This document shows, piece after piece, positions 37,527-46,364 of a DNA stretch of 64,000 nt. How positions within the stretch are numbered: position 1 is the first letter of the stretch; each line of letters starts with the position of its first letter. Position numbers and translations under genes: made by a program. Origin of the DNA: Hydrogenophaga pseudoflava NBRC 102511 (lineage in GTDB: Bacteria; Pseudomonadota; Gammaproteobacteria; Burkholderiales; Burkholderiaceae_C); contig NZ_BCWQ01000003.1 in the NCBI RefSeq assembly GCF_001592285.1, forward strand, positions 186,001-250,000. Direction: 5' to 3'. The notes under the pieces are model-generated. The model was given only the letters and a program-made list of their open reading frames with translations. It was not told where the DNA came from and ran no database searches.

Positions 37527-39086
37527 ATGCAACACTGGCTTCGGCGCTGGTCCATCGTGACCAAGCTGCGTTTCATGGCCCTGATGGGCATCGGTGGACT
37601 GGTGCTGCTGGCCACCTGGCTGGGGGCCGAGGAATACCGGCGGGCCCAGCAGGCCCGGGCCGAGGCCACGCGCCACACGGTGGAGCTGGCCCACGGCGTG
37701 CTGGCCTGGGCCCATGGCCTGGAACGCGCCGGCCAGGTGGACAAGGCCGGTGCGCAGACACTGGCCCGGCAGGCGCTGGCCAGCCTGCGCTACGGCGAGG
37801 GTGGGTACTTCTGGATCAACGACATGCAGCCGCGCATCGTCATGCACCCTGAGCAGCCGGCGCTGGAGGGGCAGGACGCCAGTGGCATCCGCGACCCGGA
37901 CGGGCAGGCGCTGTTCGTCCGCTTCGTCGAGACCGTGCGGCGTGAGCGGCAGGGGTTCGTGCGCTACCAATGGCCACGGCCGGGCAGCGTGGACCCGGTG
38001 CCCAAGCTGTCCTTCGTCAAGGGCTTCGAGCCCTGGGGCTGGGTGGTGGGCTCGGGTGTCTACGTGGACGATCTGCGCGACGAACTGGTGGCGTACGTCC
38101 AGCGCCTGGCGGTGGTGATCGGCCTGGCGCTGGCGATGACCATCGTGCTCACGCGCAGCATCTGCCGCTCCATCGTCGACGGCCTGAACCAGGCCATCCG
38201 GCTGGCGCAGGCCATCGCACGCGGGGACATCGCGCAGGAGGTGGCGCCGCCCGCCGGGCGCGACGAGGTGGGGCTGCTGATGCGGGCCCTGGCCGACATG
38301 ACGCAGAACCTGCGGCGCATGGTCGGGCAGGTGCGCGACTCGGCCCACCGCATGGACGAAGCGGCCGGCGAGATTGCCGCCGGCAACCGGGCGCTGTCGG
38401 CACGGACCGAACAGGCGGCCTCGGCCCTGAAGCAGACCGCGGTGGCCATGTCGGACATCCACGGCACCGTGGCGCGGAATGCGCTGGCGGCGGAGCAGGC
38501 CGGATCGATCTCCCAGGCGGCCTCGGTGTCTGCCCGCGACGGGCAGGCAGCGGTGTCCGACGTGGTGGGCACCATGGGCCAGATCACCGCGTCCTCGCGG
38601 CGCATCGCCGACATCACCGGCGTGATCGACGGCATCGCCTTCCAGACCAACATCCTGGCGCTCAACGCCGCCGTCGAGGCGGCCCGCGCGGGCGAACACG
38701 GCCGCGGTTTCGCGGTGGTGGCGTCGGAGGTGCGGTCGCTGGCCACCCGGTCGGCCGGGGCGGCGCGGGAGGTCCGGGACCTGATCGGCGAATCGGTGCA
38801 GCGGGTGGCATCCGGCGGCGCGCTGGTGGACAGCGCCGGCCAGACCATGCAGCAGATGGTCGAGTCGGTGCAGCGGGTGAACGCGCTGGTCGGCACCATG
38901 CGCCAGGCCAACCAGGCACAGGCGACGGGCGTGGGCGAGGTGAACCTCGCGGTCGCGAACCTCGATCAGATGACCCAGCAGAACGCGGCGCTGGTGGAAC
39001 AGTCGGCCGTGGCCGCCGCCAGCCTGCGCGACCAGGCCGCGCATCTGCTGGAAGCGGTGCAGGTGTTCAAGCTGCGCAGCACGTGA
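37527..39086 (+). CDS. methyl-accepting chemotaxis protein with Cache sensor
   Basis: A 519-residue chemoreceptor. Membrane helix 1 (about residues 12-32) is followed by a periplasmic single Cache domain ([20 protein letters not shown], then [20 protein letters not shown]). Helix 2 is at about 189-209. A HAMP-like linker and the signalling hairpin follow, whose tip is [37 protein letters not shown] with FxxPW-like residues is typical of sCache_2 receptors for small organic acids. The C-terminus lacks a CheR-binding NWETF-type pentapeptide. Confidence 0.92.
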   Translation: MQHWLRRWSIVTKLRFMALMGIGGLVLLATWLGAEEYRRAQQARAEATRHTVELAHGVLAWAHGLERAGQVDKAGAQTLARQALASLRYGEGGYFWINDMQPRIVMHPEQPALEGQDASGIRDPDGQALFVRFVETVRRERQGFVRYQWPRPGSVDPVPKLSFVKGFEPWGWVVGSGVYVDDLRDELVAYVQRLAVVIGLALAMTIVLTRSICRSIVDGLNQAIRLAQAIARGDIAQEVAPPAGRDEVGLLMRALADMTQNLRRMVGQVRDSAHRMDEAAGEIAAGNRALSARTEQAASALKQTAVAMSDIHGTVARNALAAEQAGSISQAASVSARDGQAAVSDVVGTMGQITASSRRIADITGVIDGIAFQTNILALNAAVEAARAGEHGRGFAVVASEVRSLATRSAGAAREVRDLIGESVQRVASGGALVDSAGQTMQQMVESVQRVNALVGTMRQANQAQATGVGEVNLAVANLDQMTQQNAALVEQSAVAAASLRDQAAHLLEAVQVFKLRST

Positions 39087-39106
39087 ACGGCGCGCCGCGC
39101 AGTGCC

Positions 39107-39727
39107 TCAGCGGCGCTGGTCGGGCGTGGGCATCAGCCGGTCGATCTCCGCCTGCATGGTCTGCACCAGCTGGCTGTAGACCTGCAGCTTGTGGCCGCTG
39201 TCGCGCAGGCGCTCGGCCAGGCGCTGGGCCACGGCGGTCATGAGTTTGGCGGCGGTGGCGGGCTGCTCGGCGGTCAGCGCCTCCAGAGCATCGCGCGTGA
39301 GCACGGCGCAGGCCACATCGGTGCTGGCGGTGCAGGAGGCCGAGCGGGCGCCGCCGTCGACCAGGGCCATCTCGCCGATCAGGCTGCCCGGGCCCAGCAC
39401 GGTCACGGTGACCGGGTTGACGCGGCGCGCGATCAGCGTCTCCACCGTGATCTCGCCTTCGAGCACCAGCACCATGTAGCCGGTGTCGGTGGCCTCGCCC
39501 TGGCGGATGATGGTCGTGCCGCGCTTGAAGCGCCTGGGCCGCATGAAGCCGACCACGGTCAGCGCCTCGGCCTCGCTGAGCTGCATCAGCGCCGTGGGCG
39601 CGCGCAGCAGGTGGGCGGCTTCGTGCGCGGCGGAAGAACCGTTCACGGCGGCCTGGCGGTCGGCGGGCAGGCGCGACTCGGGGTACTCCCGGGCGCGCGC
39701 GCCGAACAGTCGGTCAAAAAGGGACAT
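39107..39727 (-). CDS. cyclic nucleotide-binding domain protein
   Basis: A 206-residue protein with one CNB domain (about residues 45-165). KRGTTIIRQGEATDTGYMVL and LGPGSLIGEMALVDGGARSA contain the phosphate-binding cassette GEMALVDGGARSA with its Glu and Arg. There is no C-terminal helix-turn-helix; a helical tail follows (MTAVAQRLAERLRDSGHKLQ). So it is not a Crp-type transcription factor as it stands, and may regulate a partner protein. It converges on the chemoreceptor gene. Confidence 0.85.
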   Translation of the reverse strand: MSLFDRLFGARAREYPESRLPADRQAAVNGSSAAHEAAHLLRAPTALMQLSEAEALTVVGFMRPRRFKRGTTIIRQGEATDTGYMVLVLEGEITVETLIARRVNPVTVTVLGPGSLIGEMALVDGGARSASCTASTDVACAVLTRDALEALTAEQPATAAKLMTAVAQRLAERLRDSGHKLQVYSQLVQTMQAEIDRLMPTPDQRR

Positions 39728-39784
39728 GCCGGCATTGTGCCGTGGCCATCCCGCGCCCAGGCGTGACCGAATGCGCGCCGGCCC

Positions 39785-40651
39785 TCAGGGCAGCGGGATC
39801 CACTCGTCGTGGTCGTCGGGCGGCAGCGCGAAGCGGCCTTCCCGCCAGTCGGCCTTGGCCTGCTCGATGCGTTCCCTGCGCGAGGACACGAAGTTCCAGA
39901 ACATGTGGCGCTCACCCAGCGGCTGGCCGCCGAAGACCATCAGCGTGGCGCCGTCGGGGCCGGCCGTCACCGAATCACCCTCGCCGGTGAACACCAGCAG
40001 CTGGCCGGGTTCCGCGGTCGTGTCGCCGTGGGTGACGGCGCCCCGCGCCACATACACCGCCTGTTCGGCGTGGCCACCGGTCAGGGCCAGCGTGGCGCCG
40101 GGCTGCAGGCGCGCGTGCAGCGCGAACAGCGGGGAATGTGTGCGCACCGGTGTCGTCTGGCCGTAGGCGCTGCCGGCGAACAGGCGCCACCACACGCCGC
40201 CGGTCTCGTGCTCGGGCATCAGGGCCTGCGGGTAGTGGTCGAAGGCCGGTTCGCACTCTTCGTCGGCCTCGGGCAGCGCGACCCAGAACTGCATCAGCTC
40301 CAGCCCGCCGCCCGCGAAGGACTCGGGGTGGGTGAAGCGCTCGGAATGGCTGATGCCGCGGCCCGCGGTCATCCAGTTCACGTCGCCGGGTTTGATGTCC
40401 TGCCGGATGCCCAGGCTGTCGCGGTGGGTGATCATGCCGCTGAGCAGGTAGCTCACGGTCGACAGGCCGATGTGCGGGTGCGGGCGCACGTCGGCGGCGC
40501 GCACGTGCTCGGGCGCCAGCGTCACCGGGCCGGCGTGGTCCATGAACACGAAGGGGCCGACGTGGCGGCGTTTGGCGTAGGGCAGCACGCGCCGCACGGT
40601 CAGGCCATGCCCCAGGTCGCCGGGGCGGGCGGTGATCAGCATCTCCAACAT
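39785..40651 (-). CDS. pirin family protein (downstream copy)
   Basis: A 288-residue bicupin of the pirin family. VRPHPHIGLSTVSYLLSGMI carries the first two metal His, and HRDSLGIRQDIKPGDVNWMT with GRGISHSE the others. The C-terminal cupin is degenerate, as usual. Bacterial pirins such as YhhW can act as quercetin dioxygenases or as regulators. The start at 40651 follows GGGGAGGCTTTGAC, one base from the stop of the second pirin gene. The two pirins are one operon. Confidence 0.88.
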   Translation of the reverse strand: MLEMLITARPGDLGHGLTVRRVLPYAKRRHVGPFVFMDHAGPVTLAPEHVRAADVRPHPHIGLSTVSYLLSGMITHRDSLGIRQDIKPGDVNWMTAGRGISHSERFTHPESFAGGGLELMQFWVALPEADEECEPAFDHYPQALMPEHETGGVWWRLFAGSAYGQTTPVRTHSPLFALHARLQPGATLALTGGHAEQAVYVARGAVTHGDTTAEPGQLLVFTGEGDSVTAGPDGATLMVFGGQPLGERHMFWNFVSSRRERIEQAKADWREGRFALPPDDHDEWIPLP

Positions 40652-40652
40652 G

Positions 40653-41525
40653 TCAAAGCCTCCCCATGCGGCCGGACTGGAAATCGACAAACGCTTGCTG
40701 GATCTCCTGCGGCGTGTTCATGACGAAGGGGCCGTAGCCCACGACGGGTTCGTCGATGGGTTCGCCGCACAGCCACAGCAGCGTGGTGTCGGCCAGCGCG
40801 GTCAGCTGCACATCCTCGCCGTCGCGGGTGAAGACGATCATTTCGGCGTCGCCGGCCTCCTGGCCATCGGCGGTTTTCACGCGGCCCTGGTAGACCAGCG
40901 GCACCGTGGTGTGGCCCTCGGGCGCGGGCAGGGTGACGGTGTGGCCGGCCTTGAGTTGCACGTCCCAGACCTGCATAGGGGTGAAGGTTCGGGCCGGGCC
41001 GCTGGCGCCGTCGAAGCTGCCCGCGATGGGCCGCACCGTGCCGGCGATGGCGCCATGCACGTCGGTCAGCGCCAGCGTCGGGATCTGCGCGGCGGTGATG
41101 CCCTGGTAACCGGGTGGCGCCATCTTGTCGCGCGCCGGCAGGTTCACCCACAGCTGCACCATGCGGAAGGGGCCGCCGCTGCGCGCGTAGGCCTCGCTGT
41201 GGAACTCCTCGTGCACGATGCCCGACGCGGCAGTCATCCACTGCACCTCGCCCGGGCCGATGGTGCCGCCGCCCCCGGTGGAGTCGCGGTGGGTGACCTC
41301 GCCGTCGTAGACGATGGTGACGGTCTCGAAGCCGCGGTGCGGGTGGGCGCCGACGCCGCGCCGCTTCGTGGTCGGTTCGAACTCGACCGGGCCGCCGTAG
41401 TCGAGCATGAGGAAGGGCGAGAACGCGGCGGGGTCGTCGTTGTACGAGAACAGGGTGCGCACGGGAAAACCGTCGCCGACCCAGTGGCCTTGCGTGTTGC
41501 GCTGGATGAATGACACGGACTTCAT
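40653..41525 (-). CDS. pirin family protein (upstream copy)
   Basis: A 290-residue bicupin of the pirin family, the first gene of the two-pirin operon. GVGAHPHRGFETVTIVYDGE holds the HPHRG metal site, and VTHRDSTGGGGTIGPGEVQWMTAASGIVHEE the further His and Glu. It is only distantly similar to the downstream copy, so this is not a recent duplication. The start at 41525 is set by an AGGAG site and the family's opening residues; the frame is open far upstream as a shadow of the RlmN-like gene on the other strand. Confidence 0.88.
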   Translation of the reverse strand: MKSVSFIQRNTQGHWVGDGFPVRTLFSYNDDPAAFSPFLMLDYGGPVEFEPTTKRRGVGAHPHRGFETVTIVYDGEVTHRDSTGGGGTIGPGEVQWMTAASGIVHEEFHSEAYARSGGPFRMVQLWVNLPARDKMAPPGYQGITAAQIPTLALTDVHGAIAGTVRPIAGSFDGASGPARTFTPMQVWDVQLKAGHTVTLPAPEGHTTVPLVYQGRVKTADGQEAGDAEMIVFTRDGEDVQLTALADTTLLWLCGEPIDEPVVGYGPFVMNTPQEIQQAFVDFQSGRMGRL

Positions 41526-41600
41526 CGTGGGGAGTCTCCTGGTGAAAGCGCATTCTGTGCCGGTACTGCGTTCAGCGCGACCCTCAGGGACAATCCCGGG

Positions 41601-42653
41601 ATGCGAATCTCTGACTTGCGCGAACGCCTCACTGCGCTCGGCGCCCTGCCCAAACACCAGCACCGCGTGCTCCGCCTGTGGAGCAACGCCCTGCCGCAGA
41701 CGGCGGGCAAGCGGCAGATCGAACACTTCCTGCCCGCCACGCTGCGCGCCGCACTGCCGGCGCTGGAGGCCGAGCTCGCGGGCCTCGCGCAGCTCGAATC
41801 CGCCCACCCCGGCGACGACGGCTCCGAGCGCCTGCTGGTGAAGCTGGGCGACGGCCAGCTGGTGGAAAGCGTGCTGCTGCTGCCCGACCGCACGCCCGGC
41901 CTGTGCGTCTCCACCCAGGTCGGCTGCGCGGTGGGCTGCCGCTTCTGCATGACCGGCACGACAGGGCTGATCCGCCAGCTCGGCAGCGCCGAGATCGTCG
42001 CCCAGGTGGCGCTGGCGCGCACGCGCCGGCCGGTGAAGAAGGTGGTGTTCATGGGCATGGGCGAGCCCGCGCACAACCTGGACAACGTGATGGAGGCCAT
42101 CGAGCTGCTGGGCACGGCCGGCAACATCGGCCACAAGAACCTGGTGTTTTCCACCGTGGGCGACCCGCGCGTGTTCGACGAACTGCCGCGCGGCGCGGTC
42201 AAGCCCGCGCTGGCGCTGTCGCTGCACACCACCCGCGCCGACCTGCGCCGCGACCTGCTGCCGCGCGCGCCGCTGCTCACGCCCGAAGAACTGGTGGAGG
42301 CAGGCGAGGCCTACGCCCGCGCCACCGGTTATCCGATCCAGTACCAGTGGACGCTGCTGGACGGCATCAACGACGGCGACGACGAGATCGAGGGCATCGT
42401 GCGCCTTCTCACGGGCAAGTACGCGATCCTCAACCTGATCCCGTACAACACCACCGAAGGCATGCCCTTCACGCGGCCGAGCTGGGAGAAGGCCGCCGAC
42501 ATCGCGCGCCGCCTGCACCGCCGCCACATCCTGACCAAGCTGCGCATGTCCGCCGGGCAGGACGTGGATGGTGGCTGCGGGCAGCTGCGCGCGCGGGCCG
42601 AAAAGCCCGAAAGACCGCCGCGCAAGGTGATCCCGGTCTCTGTGCGACCCTGA
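41601..42653 (+). CDS. RlmN-family radical SAM methyltransferase
   Basis: A 350-residue radical SAM enzyme of the RlmN/Cfr family, which methylates C2 or C8 of adenine in 23S rRNA or tRNA. CAVGCRFC is the 4Fe-4S motif (Cx3Cx2C), VVFMGMGEPAHNLDNVMEAI the MGMGEP signature, and LRMSAGQDVDGGCGQLR includes the resolving Cys near the C-terminus. The second methylatable Cys of RlmN corresponds to this or a nearby position. Whether this is the housekeeping RlmN or a paralogue cannot be decided; no ispG/ndk-type neighbours, common for rlmN, are seen. Confidence 0.83.
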   Translation: MRISDLRERLTALGALPKHQHRVLRLWSNALPQTAGKRQIEHFLPATLRAALPALEAELAGLAQLESAHPGDDGSERLLVKLGDGQLVESVLLLPDRTPGLCVSTQVGCAVGCRFCMTGTTGLIRQLGSAEIVAQVALARTRRPVKKVVFMGMGEPAHNLDNVMEAIELLGTAGNIGHKNLVFSTVGDPRVFDELPRGAVKPALALSLHTTRADLRRDLLPRAPLLTPEELVEAGEAYARATGYPIQYQWTLLDGINDGDDEIEGIVRLLTGKYAILNLIPYNTTEGMPFTRPSWEKAADIARRLHRRHILTKLRMSAGQDVDGGCGQLRARAEKPERPPRKVIPVSVRP

Positions 42654-42693
42654 ATGCGCCAGGTCGTTGCAGCGTCATGAGACCGAAGGTTGA

Positions 42694-43080
42694 TCACCGG
42701 TAGGTGGTCGAGCCCCGTTGCGTGCTGAGTGTGAGGATGGCGTTCAGATTCGTGTAGTTGCCGGCCACGTTCATGGCCTCGCATTGTGGGTTCTTCGCGC
42801 TGCTGTATGGGGTCGAGATGCAGCTAGACAGGGCGAAGCTCCCTTTGTCCTGCTCGCCAATCACGGTCAGCTGACAAATGCACTTCGTGCCGGTAGGAGA
42901 GAACGCATACAGATAGTGCGGCTTGCCGAAGCTGCCACCGCGGATGTCCATCGTTGCGCCTGTTCCATCCTGGGTCCAGATGCTGAACAGATCTTTGGAT
43001 GGGTCATCGCTTCCGCCGCCACAGGCGGTCAGCAGCGCAATGGTCGAAGCGGCGAACATTTTCTTGGCGAGTTGTTTCAT
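42694..43080 (-). CDS. small lipoprotein (128 aa)
   Basis: A lipoprotein signal with LLTACGGGSDD (lipidated Cys near residue 20) followed by a 100-residue domain with four further cysteines (KCICQ, SSCIS, NPQCEAM), likely disulphide-bonded in the periplasm. The family is not recognised. Upstream is a second lipoprotein gene on the same strand with a 77-base gap. The region has more A/T at third positions than the surroundings. Confidence 0.7.
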   Translation of the reverse strand: MKQLAKKMFAASTIALLTACGGGSDDPSKDLFSIWTQDGTGATMDIRGGSFGKPHYLYAFSPTGTKCICQLTVIGEQDKGSFALSSCISTPYSSAKNPQCEAMNVAGNYTNLNAILTLSTQRGSTTYR

Positions 43081-43157
43081 GGAGGTGTTCTCTCAGTTGA
43101 GCGGGTGGTTGGAGGGTCCCGGTTCCCGTCGAATCCGTTGACTTGGTTCGAGCGTGG

Positions 43158-43652
43158 TCAGGGGGGCGCGGCAGCCGCAGTCGCTGGTTTGGCGCCGCGC
43201 ACCCTGGCTACGAGATCCGAGATCAGGCCCTCCATGACTGTCTTGGGGTTCCTGAATCCGTGCAGGGGCGAATCGGACCATTGGCCCAGGGCAAGCAGTT
43301 GTCCCGTCTGAGCGTCGTACAACTGCACGGTGAGGTGCTTGAGATACATCACCAGGTCCCAGCGCCAGATGTCCGTGTAGCTCACCAACGCGTCGATACC
43401 GGGGGCGGTCCGGGTACCCGGAGGCAGAGCACCAACGACGGTCAGTTGTTCTTTGAGCAGCGCAGCCTCCAACAGGCTGTTCATTTGTGAGGAGTTGCCA
43501 TCGCTGGGGACAAGTGCGATCGTGAACAGGTTTTTTTGGACCGCAGCCCCGAGCGTGATTTCTTGTGTTGTGGAACAGCCGGCCAACAACACCAGGGCGA
43601 TGGCGGCAAGAGCTGACCGAAAGATGGGTGGCAATGACAGGGCAATCATCAA
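43158..43652 (-). CDS. hypothetical lipoprotein (164 aa)
   Basis: A lipoprotein signal (AALAAIALVLLAGCSTTQ, Cys near 26) and a domain with VSYTDIWRWDLVMYLKHLTV and VQLYDAQTGQLLALGQWSDS. This pattern resembles DUF4136-like or LptE-like lipoproteins that carry a Wxx-Y strand motif. It ends in a Pro/Ala tail. Start at 43652 or one codon later. Divergent from the HTH gene over an AT-rich promoter region. Confidence 0.72.
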   Translation of the reverse strand: MMIALSLPPIFRSALAAIALVLLAGCSTTQEITLGAAVQKNLFTIALVPSDGNSSQMNSLLEAALLKEQLTVVGALPPGTRTAPGIDALVSYTDIWRWDLVMYLKHLTVQLYDAQTGQLLALGQWSDSPLHGFRNPKTVMEGLISDLVARVRGAKPATAAAAPP

Positions 43653-43740
43653 TCAAAATTGAAACAAAATTTAAGTAATTGTTGAAATCATAAACAACAA
43701 GAAATAGAGCCATTTTTCAAGCGCCACGTAGGTTGGGCGC
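43653..43740. promoter_or_regulatory. AT-rich divergent promoter region with inverted repeat
   Basis: TTGTTG (43679-43684) and CAACAA (43695-43700) are perfect inverse arms 10 bases apart. CAAAATT occurs twice (43654 and 43665). The block is strikingly AT-rich and separates the lipoprotein gene from the HTH gene, where an autoregulatory site is expected. Confidence 0.4.
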
Positions 43741-44142
43741 ATGAACGAAAAGATGGAGTTCTCCCAGCGCCTGCGGGACGCGATGGTCCGCATGGGCTAC
43801 GTCGCCAGCCCGTCGGTGCTGGAGCACGAATTCAATCTGCGCTGGCCGGGGCGCTCCATCAGCAACCAGGCGGCCTGGGGCTGGCTCAACAGCCGTTCGA
43901 TTCCCACGCAGGACAAGCTGCAGGTGTTGGCCGAGTGGTTGAAGCTGGCGCCCGAGGTGCTGCGGTTTGGTGAGGCGGTGCGGTACAAGGTGCGCGAGCA
44001 CCAGCGCCGCTGGGACGAGAGCCTCAACCACACCGAGCGCGAGGTGATCGACGCCTACCTGCAGTTGCCTGCGCCACAGCGCAAGGTGGTGCGGGAGGTG
44101 GTGTTGGCGTTGGCGCAGGTGCACGTGCCAGGCCAAGGCTGA
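43741..44142 (+). CDS. XRE-like helix-turn-helix protein
   Basis: A 133-residue probable DNA-binding protein. FSQRLRDAMVRMGYVASPSV and SISNQAAWGWLNSRSIPTQD look like the first and third helices of a lambda-repressor-like fold. LQVLAEWLKLAPEVLRFGEA follows, as in related phage-type regulators. The C-terminal half is helical (HTEREVIDAYLQLPAPQRKV). It precedes the Fic gene by 104 bases on the same strand. It could control that gene or the divergent lipoprotein. Confidence 0.72.
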   Translation: MNEKMEFSQRLRDAMVRMGYVASPSVLEHEFNLRWPGRSISNQAAWGWLNSRSIPTQDKLQVLAEWLKLAPEVLRFGEAVRYKVREHQRRWDESLNHTEREVIDAYLQLPAPQRKVVREVVLALAQVHVPGQG

Positions 44143-44172
44143 GCCCGCAGCACCTGCACAGAAACCGCCCCG

Positions 44173-44223
44173 TTTCTATACACGTGGCGTTTAACATGCA
44201 TAGAAATTCGCATTTTCTATACA
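44173..44223. promoter_or_regulatory. triple TTTCTATRCA element before the Fic gene
   Basis: TTTCTATACA occurs at 44173-44182 and 44214-44223, and its inverse TGCATAGAAA at 44197-44206. The last two face each other across 7 bases as an imperfect palindrome. These lie 24 to 74 bases before the Fic ATG, so they may be the operator. The winged helix at the end of the Fic protein or the upstream HTH protein could bind here. Confidence 0.55.
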
Positions 44224-44246
44224 TATGAGCCTGATGGAGGCGATGC

Positions 44247-45329
44247 ATGTCCACCCTGACGCCCCTGGAACAGCTGGACCCGGCCCGGTTTGACACGCCA
44301 GCCATTCTGAAAAAGCTGGCCAGCAGCAGCCGGCAGCTGGCTGAGCTGAAAGGTCTGGCCGCGTCCATTCCCAACCAGGGCATCCTGATCAACACCCTGG
44401 GCTTGCAGGAGGCCAAGGACAGTTCCGAGATCGAGAACATCGTCACCACGCACGACGAGCTGTTCAAGGACGACGTGCATCCGGAGGCGTTCGCCAATCC
44501 GGCGGCCAAGGAGGTGCTGCGCTACCGGCAGGCGCTGCGCTTTGGCTTTGAGCAAGTGCGGGCCACCGGGCTGCTGACGGCCAATCATGTCGTGGGCATA
44601 CAGGGCGAGCTGGAGCGCAACAACGCGGGTTTTCGCAAGTTGCCCGGCACGGCGCTCAAGGACGGCAGCGGGCAGACGGTGTACACCCCGCCGCAGGACC
44701 CGGCCGAGATCGTGGCGCTGATGAGCGGGCTGGAGCGCTTCATGAACGATGACGCCCTGTTTCCGGTCGATCCGCTGATCAAGATGGCGCTGATCCACCA
44801 CCAGTTCGAGAGCATCCACCCGTTCTACGACGGCAACGGTCGCACGGGCCGCATCGTCAACGTGCTCTATCTGGTCAAGGAAGGCTTGCTGGACATTCCG
44901 GTGCTGTACCTGAGCCGCCACATCGTGCAGCACAAGGCCGACTACTACCGCTTGTTGCAAACGGTGCGCGACGACGACACCTGGGAGGACTGGGTGCTGT
45001 ACATGCTGCAGGCGGTGGAGACGACGGCTCGCCAGACCGTGACCACGGTGCAGGCCATCAAGACGGCGCTGTTCGACTACAAGCACCGCATTCGCGATGG
45101 GCACCGGTTCTACAGCCAGGACCTGATCAACAACCTGTTCACGCACCCGTACACCAAGATCGACTTTGTGCAGCGAGACCTGCAGGTCTCGCGCCTGACC
45201 GCCACCAAGTACCTGGAGGCGCTGGTGGACGGGGGCTTTCTGGCCAAGCAGAAAGTGGGGCGCAGCAACTACTACGTGAACGTCGCGCTCAACAGCATCC
45301 TGTCGGCGCCCGCTCCGACCGAGCCTTGA
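44247..45329 (+). CDS. Fic family protein (class II layout, C-terminal winged helix)
   Basis: A 360-residue Fic-domain AMPylator or related nucleotidyl-transferase. The N-terminal Fic_N region contains the inhibitory motif SSEIEN (residues 59-64, pattern [S/T]xxxE[N/G]), whose Glu blocks ATP. The active site is HPFYDGNGRTGR (191-202), matching HPFx[D/E]GNGRxxR. The C-terminus looks like a winged helix (FVQRDLQVSRLTATKYLEAL). GGAGG six bases before the ATG at 44247 decides the start over ATG 44243. Some of these proteins modify gyrase or host targets, but the target here is unknown. No Fic antitoxin FicA is adjacent. Confidence 0.9.
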   Translation: MSTLTPLEQLDPARFDTPAILKKLASSSRQLAELKGLAASIPNQGILINTLGLQEAKDSSEIENIVTTHDELFKDDVHPEAFANPAAKEVLRYRQALRFGFEQVRATGLLTANHVVGIQGELERNNAGFRKLPGTALKDGSGQTVYTPPQDPAEIVALMSGLERFMNDDALFPVDPLIKMALIHHQFESIHPFYDGNGRTGRIVNVLYLVKEGLLDIPVLYLSRHIVQHKADYYRLLQTVRDDDTWEDWVLYMLQAVETTARQTVTTVQAIKTALFDYKHRIRDGHRFYSQDLINNLFTHPYTKIDFVQRDLQVSRLTATKYLEALVDGGFLAKQKVGRSNYYVNVALNSILSAPAPTEP

Positions 45330-45335
45330 CCCGCT

Positions 45336-46271
45336 TCACTCCCGCTCCAGCTCCAGATACGTGCGGCTCGCGTTGCCCGGGTGCAGCTCGGCCGCATTGA
45401 GCAGGTCCATCCACGGCTTCGCGTCGAAGGCCTTGATGGCGGCGCCGATGTCCTCGCCGTTCTCCACCGCCTGCTTCATGTGCGAGCGCAGCGCCTGCAG
45501 GTAGTCGCGCGTCTGCGCCTGGGCCTTCGGCAGCTCGCACACCTCGCCGTGACCGGGCACGATGCGCGCAGGCTTGAGCGCTTCCAGCGCCGCGAAGCTG
45601 GCCAGCCAGCGGCCGGTGTGGCTGGCCGGGATCACGCCCAGCATGCGGTCGACGTAGACGATGTCGCCGCTGAAGACGATTTTCTGCTGCGGCAGCCAGA
45701 CCATCAGGTCGCCGGGCGTGTGCGCGCCGCCGCGGTGCTTCACTTCAACGGTCACGCCGCCCAGGTTCAGCGTCTCGTCGCTGCCCGCGAGCCAGCGCGT
45801 GGGCAGGGCGGGCACCGTGCCATCCAGCTTGTCCTTCAGCACCGGCTTGAGGGCGGCGAGGTGGTCGCCGCCGCGGGCCAGCAGGTCCGCCTTGCCGCTG
45901 GCGTGGGCGATGACCTCGGCGCCTTGGGCGATGAAGTGGCCGTTGCCCAGCCAGCGGTGGTCCTGCCCGCCGGTGTTGATGACCCACTTCACCGGCTGGT
46001 CCGTCACCTTTTTCACCGCCGCGTGGATCTTCTGCGCGCCCTGGGCGCTCGCGCCGCTGTCGATCAGCAGCGCGCCAGCCGGCGTCACCACCAGGCCGAT
46101 GTTGGCGTTCAGGCCCTCGTTGTCGTAGGTGCGGCCCACCTTTTCGCCGATGAAGGCGTAGACGCCGGGCGCAACGGGCTGGAAGCGCACCTCGACGGCG
46201 TGGGCCAGGGGTGAGGTGACGGCCCAGGCGAGCAGGCCGGCGGATATGGAAAACAGGGAAGGGAGGCGCAT
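45336..46271 (-). CDS. metallo-beta-lactamase-fold protein with altered metal motif, exported
   Basis: A 311-residue MBL-fold protein with a signal peptide (about residues 1-25, SAGLLAWAVTSPLAHA). The fold markers are NIGLVVTPAGALLIDSGASA and FSGDIVYVD. The canonical HxHxDH motif is replaced by INTGGQDHRWLGN, so the first two His ligands are gone while the Asp-His are kept. HRGGAHTPGDLMVW and VPGHGEVCE supply other His. It may bind one metal or be an alternative-substrate branch related to SoxH-like proteins. The start at 46271 is the best signal-peptide start. Confidence 0.82.
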   Translation of the reverse strand: MRLPSLFSISAGLLAWAVTSPLAHAVEVRFQPVAPGVYAFIGEKVGRTYDNEGLNANIGLVVTPAGALLIDSGASAQGAQKIHAAVKKVTDQPVKWVINTGGQDHRWLGNGHFIAQGAEVIAHASGKADLLARGGDHLAALKPVLKDKLDGTVPALPTRWLAGSDETLNLGGVTVEVKHRGGAHTPGDLMVWLPQQKIVFSGDIVYVDRMLGVIPASHTGRWLASFAALEALKPARIVPGHGEVCELPKAQAQTRDYLQALRSHMKQAVENGEDIGAAIKAFDAKPWMDLLNAAELHPGNASRTYLELERE

Positions 46272-46352
46272 GAACAAACCCAAAACATCAGAAATCAATT
46301 ATGTTGTGATTGATGGATGTCCCGGTGCACGGGTTTTCCCGGCATGCCCGGC

Positions 46353-46358
46353 TAAAAT
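46353..46358 (+). promoter_or_regulatory. -10 element of the riboswitch leader
   Basis: TAAAAT fits a sigma70 -10 box, and the base 7 downstream (46365) is exactly where the SAH aptamer begins. The -35 region is poor. The match in position is the main support. Confidence 0.45.
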
Positions 46359-46364
46359 CATGGC

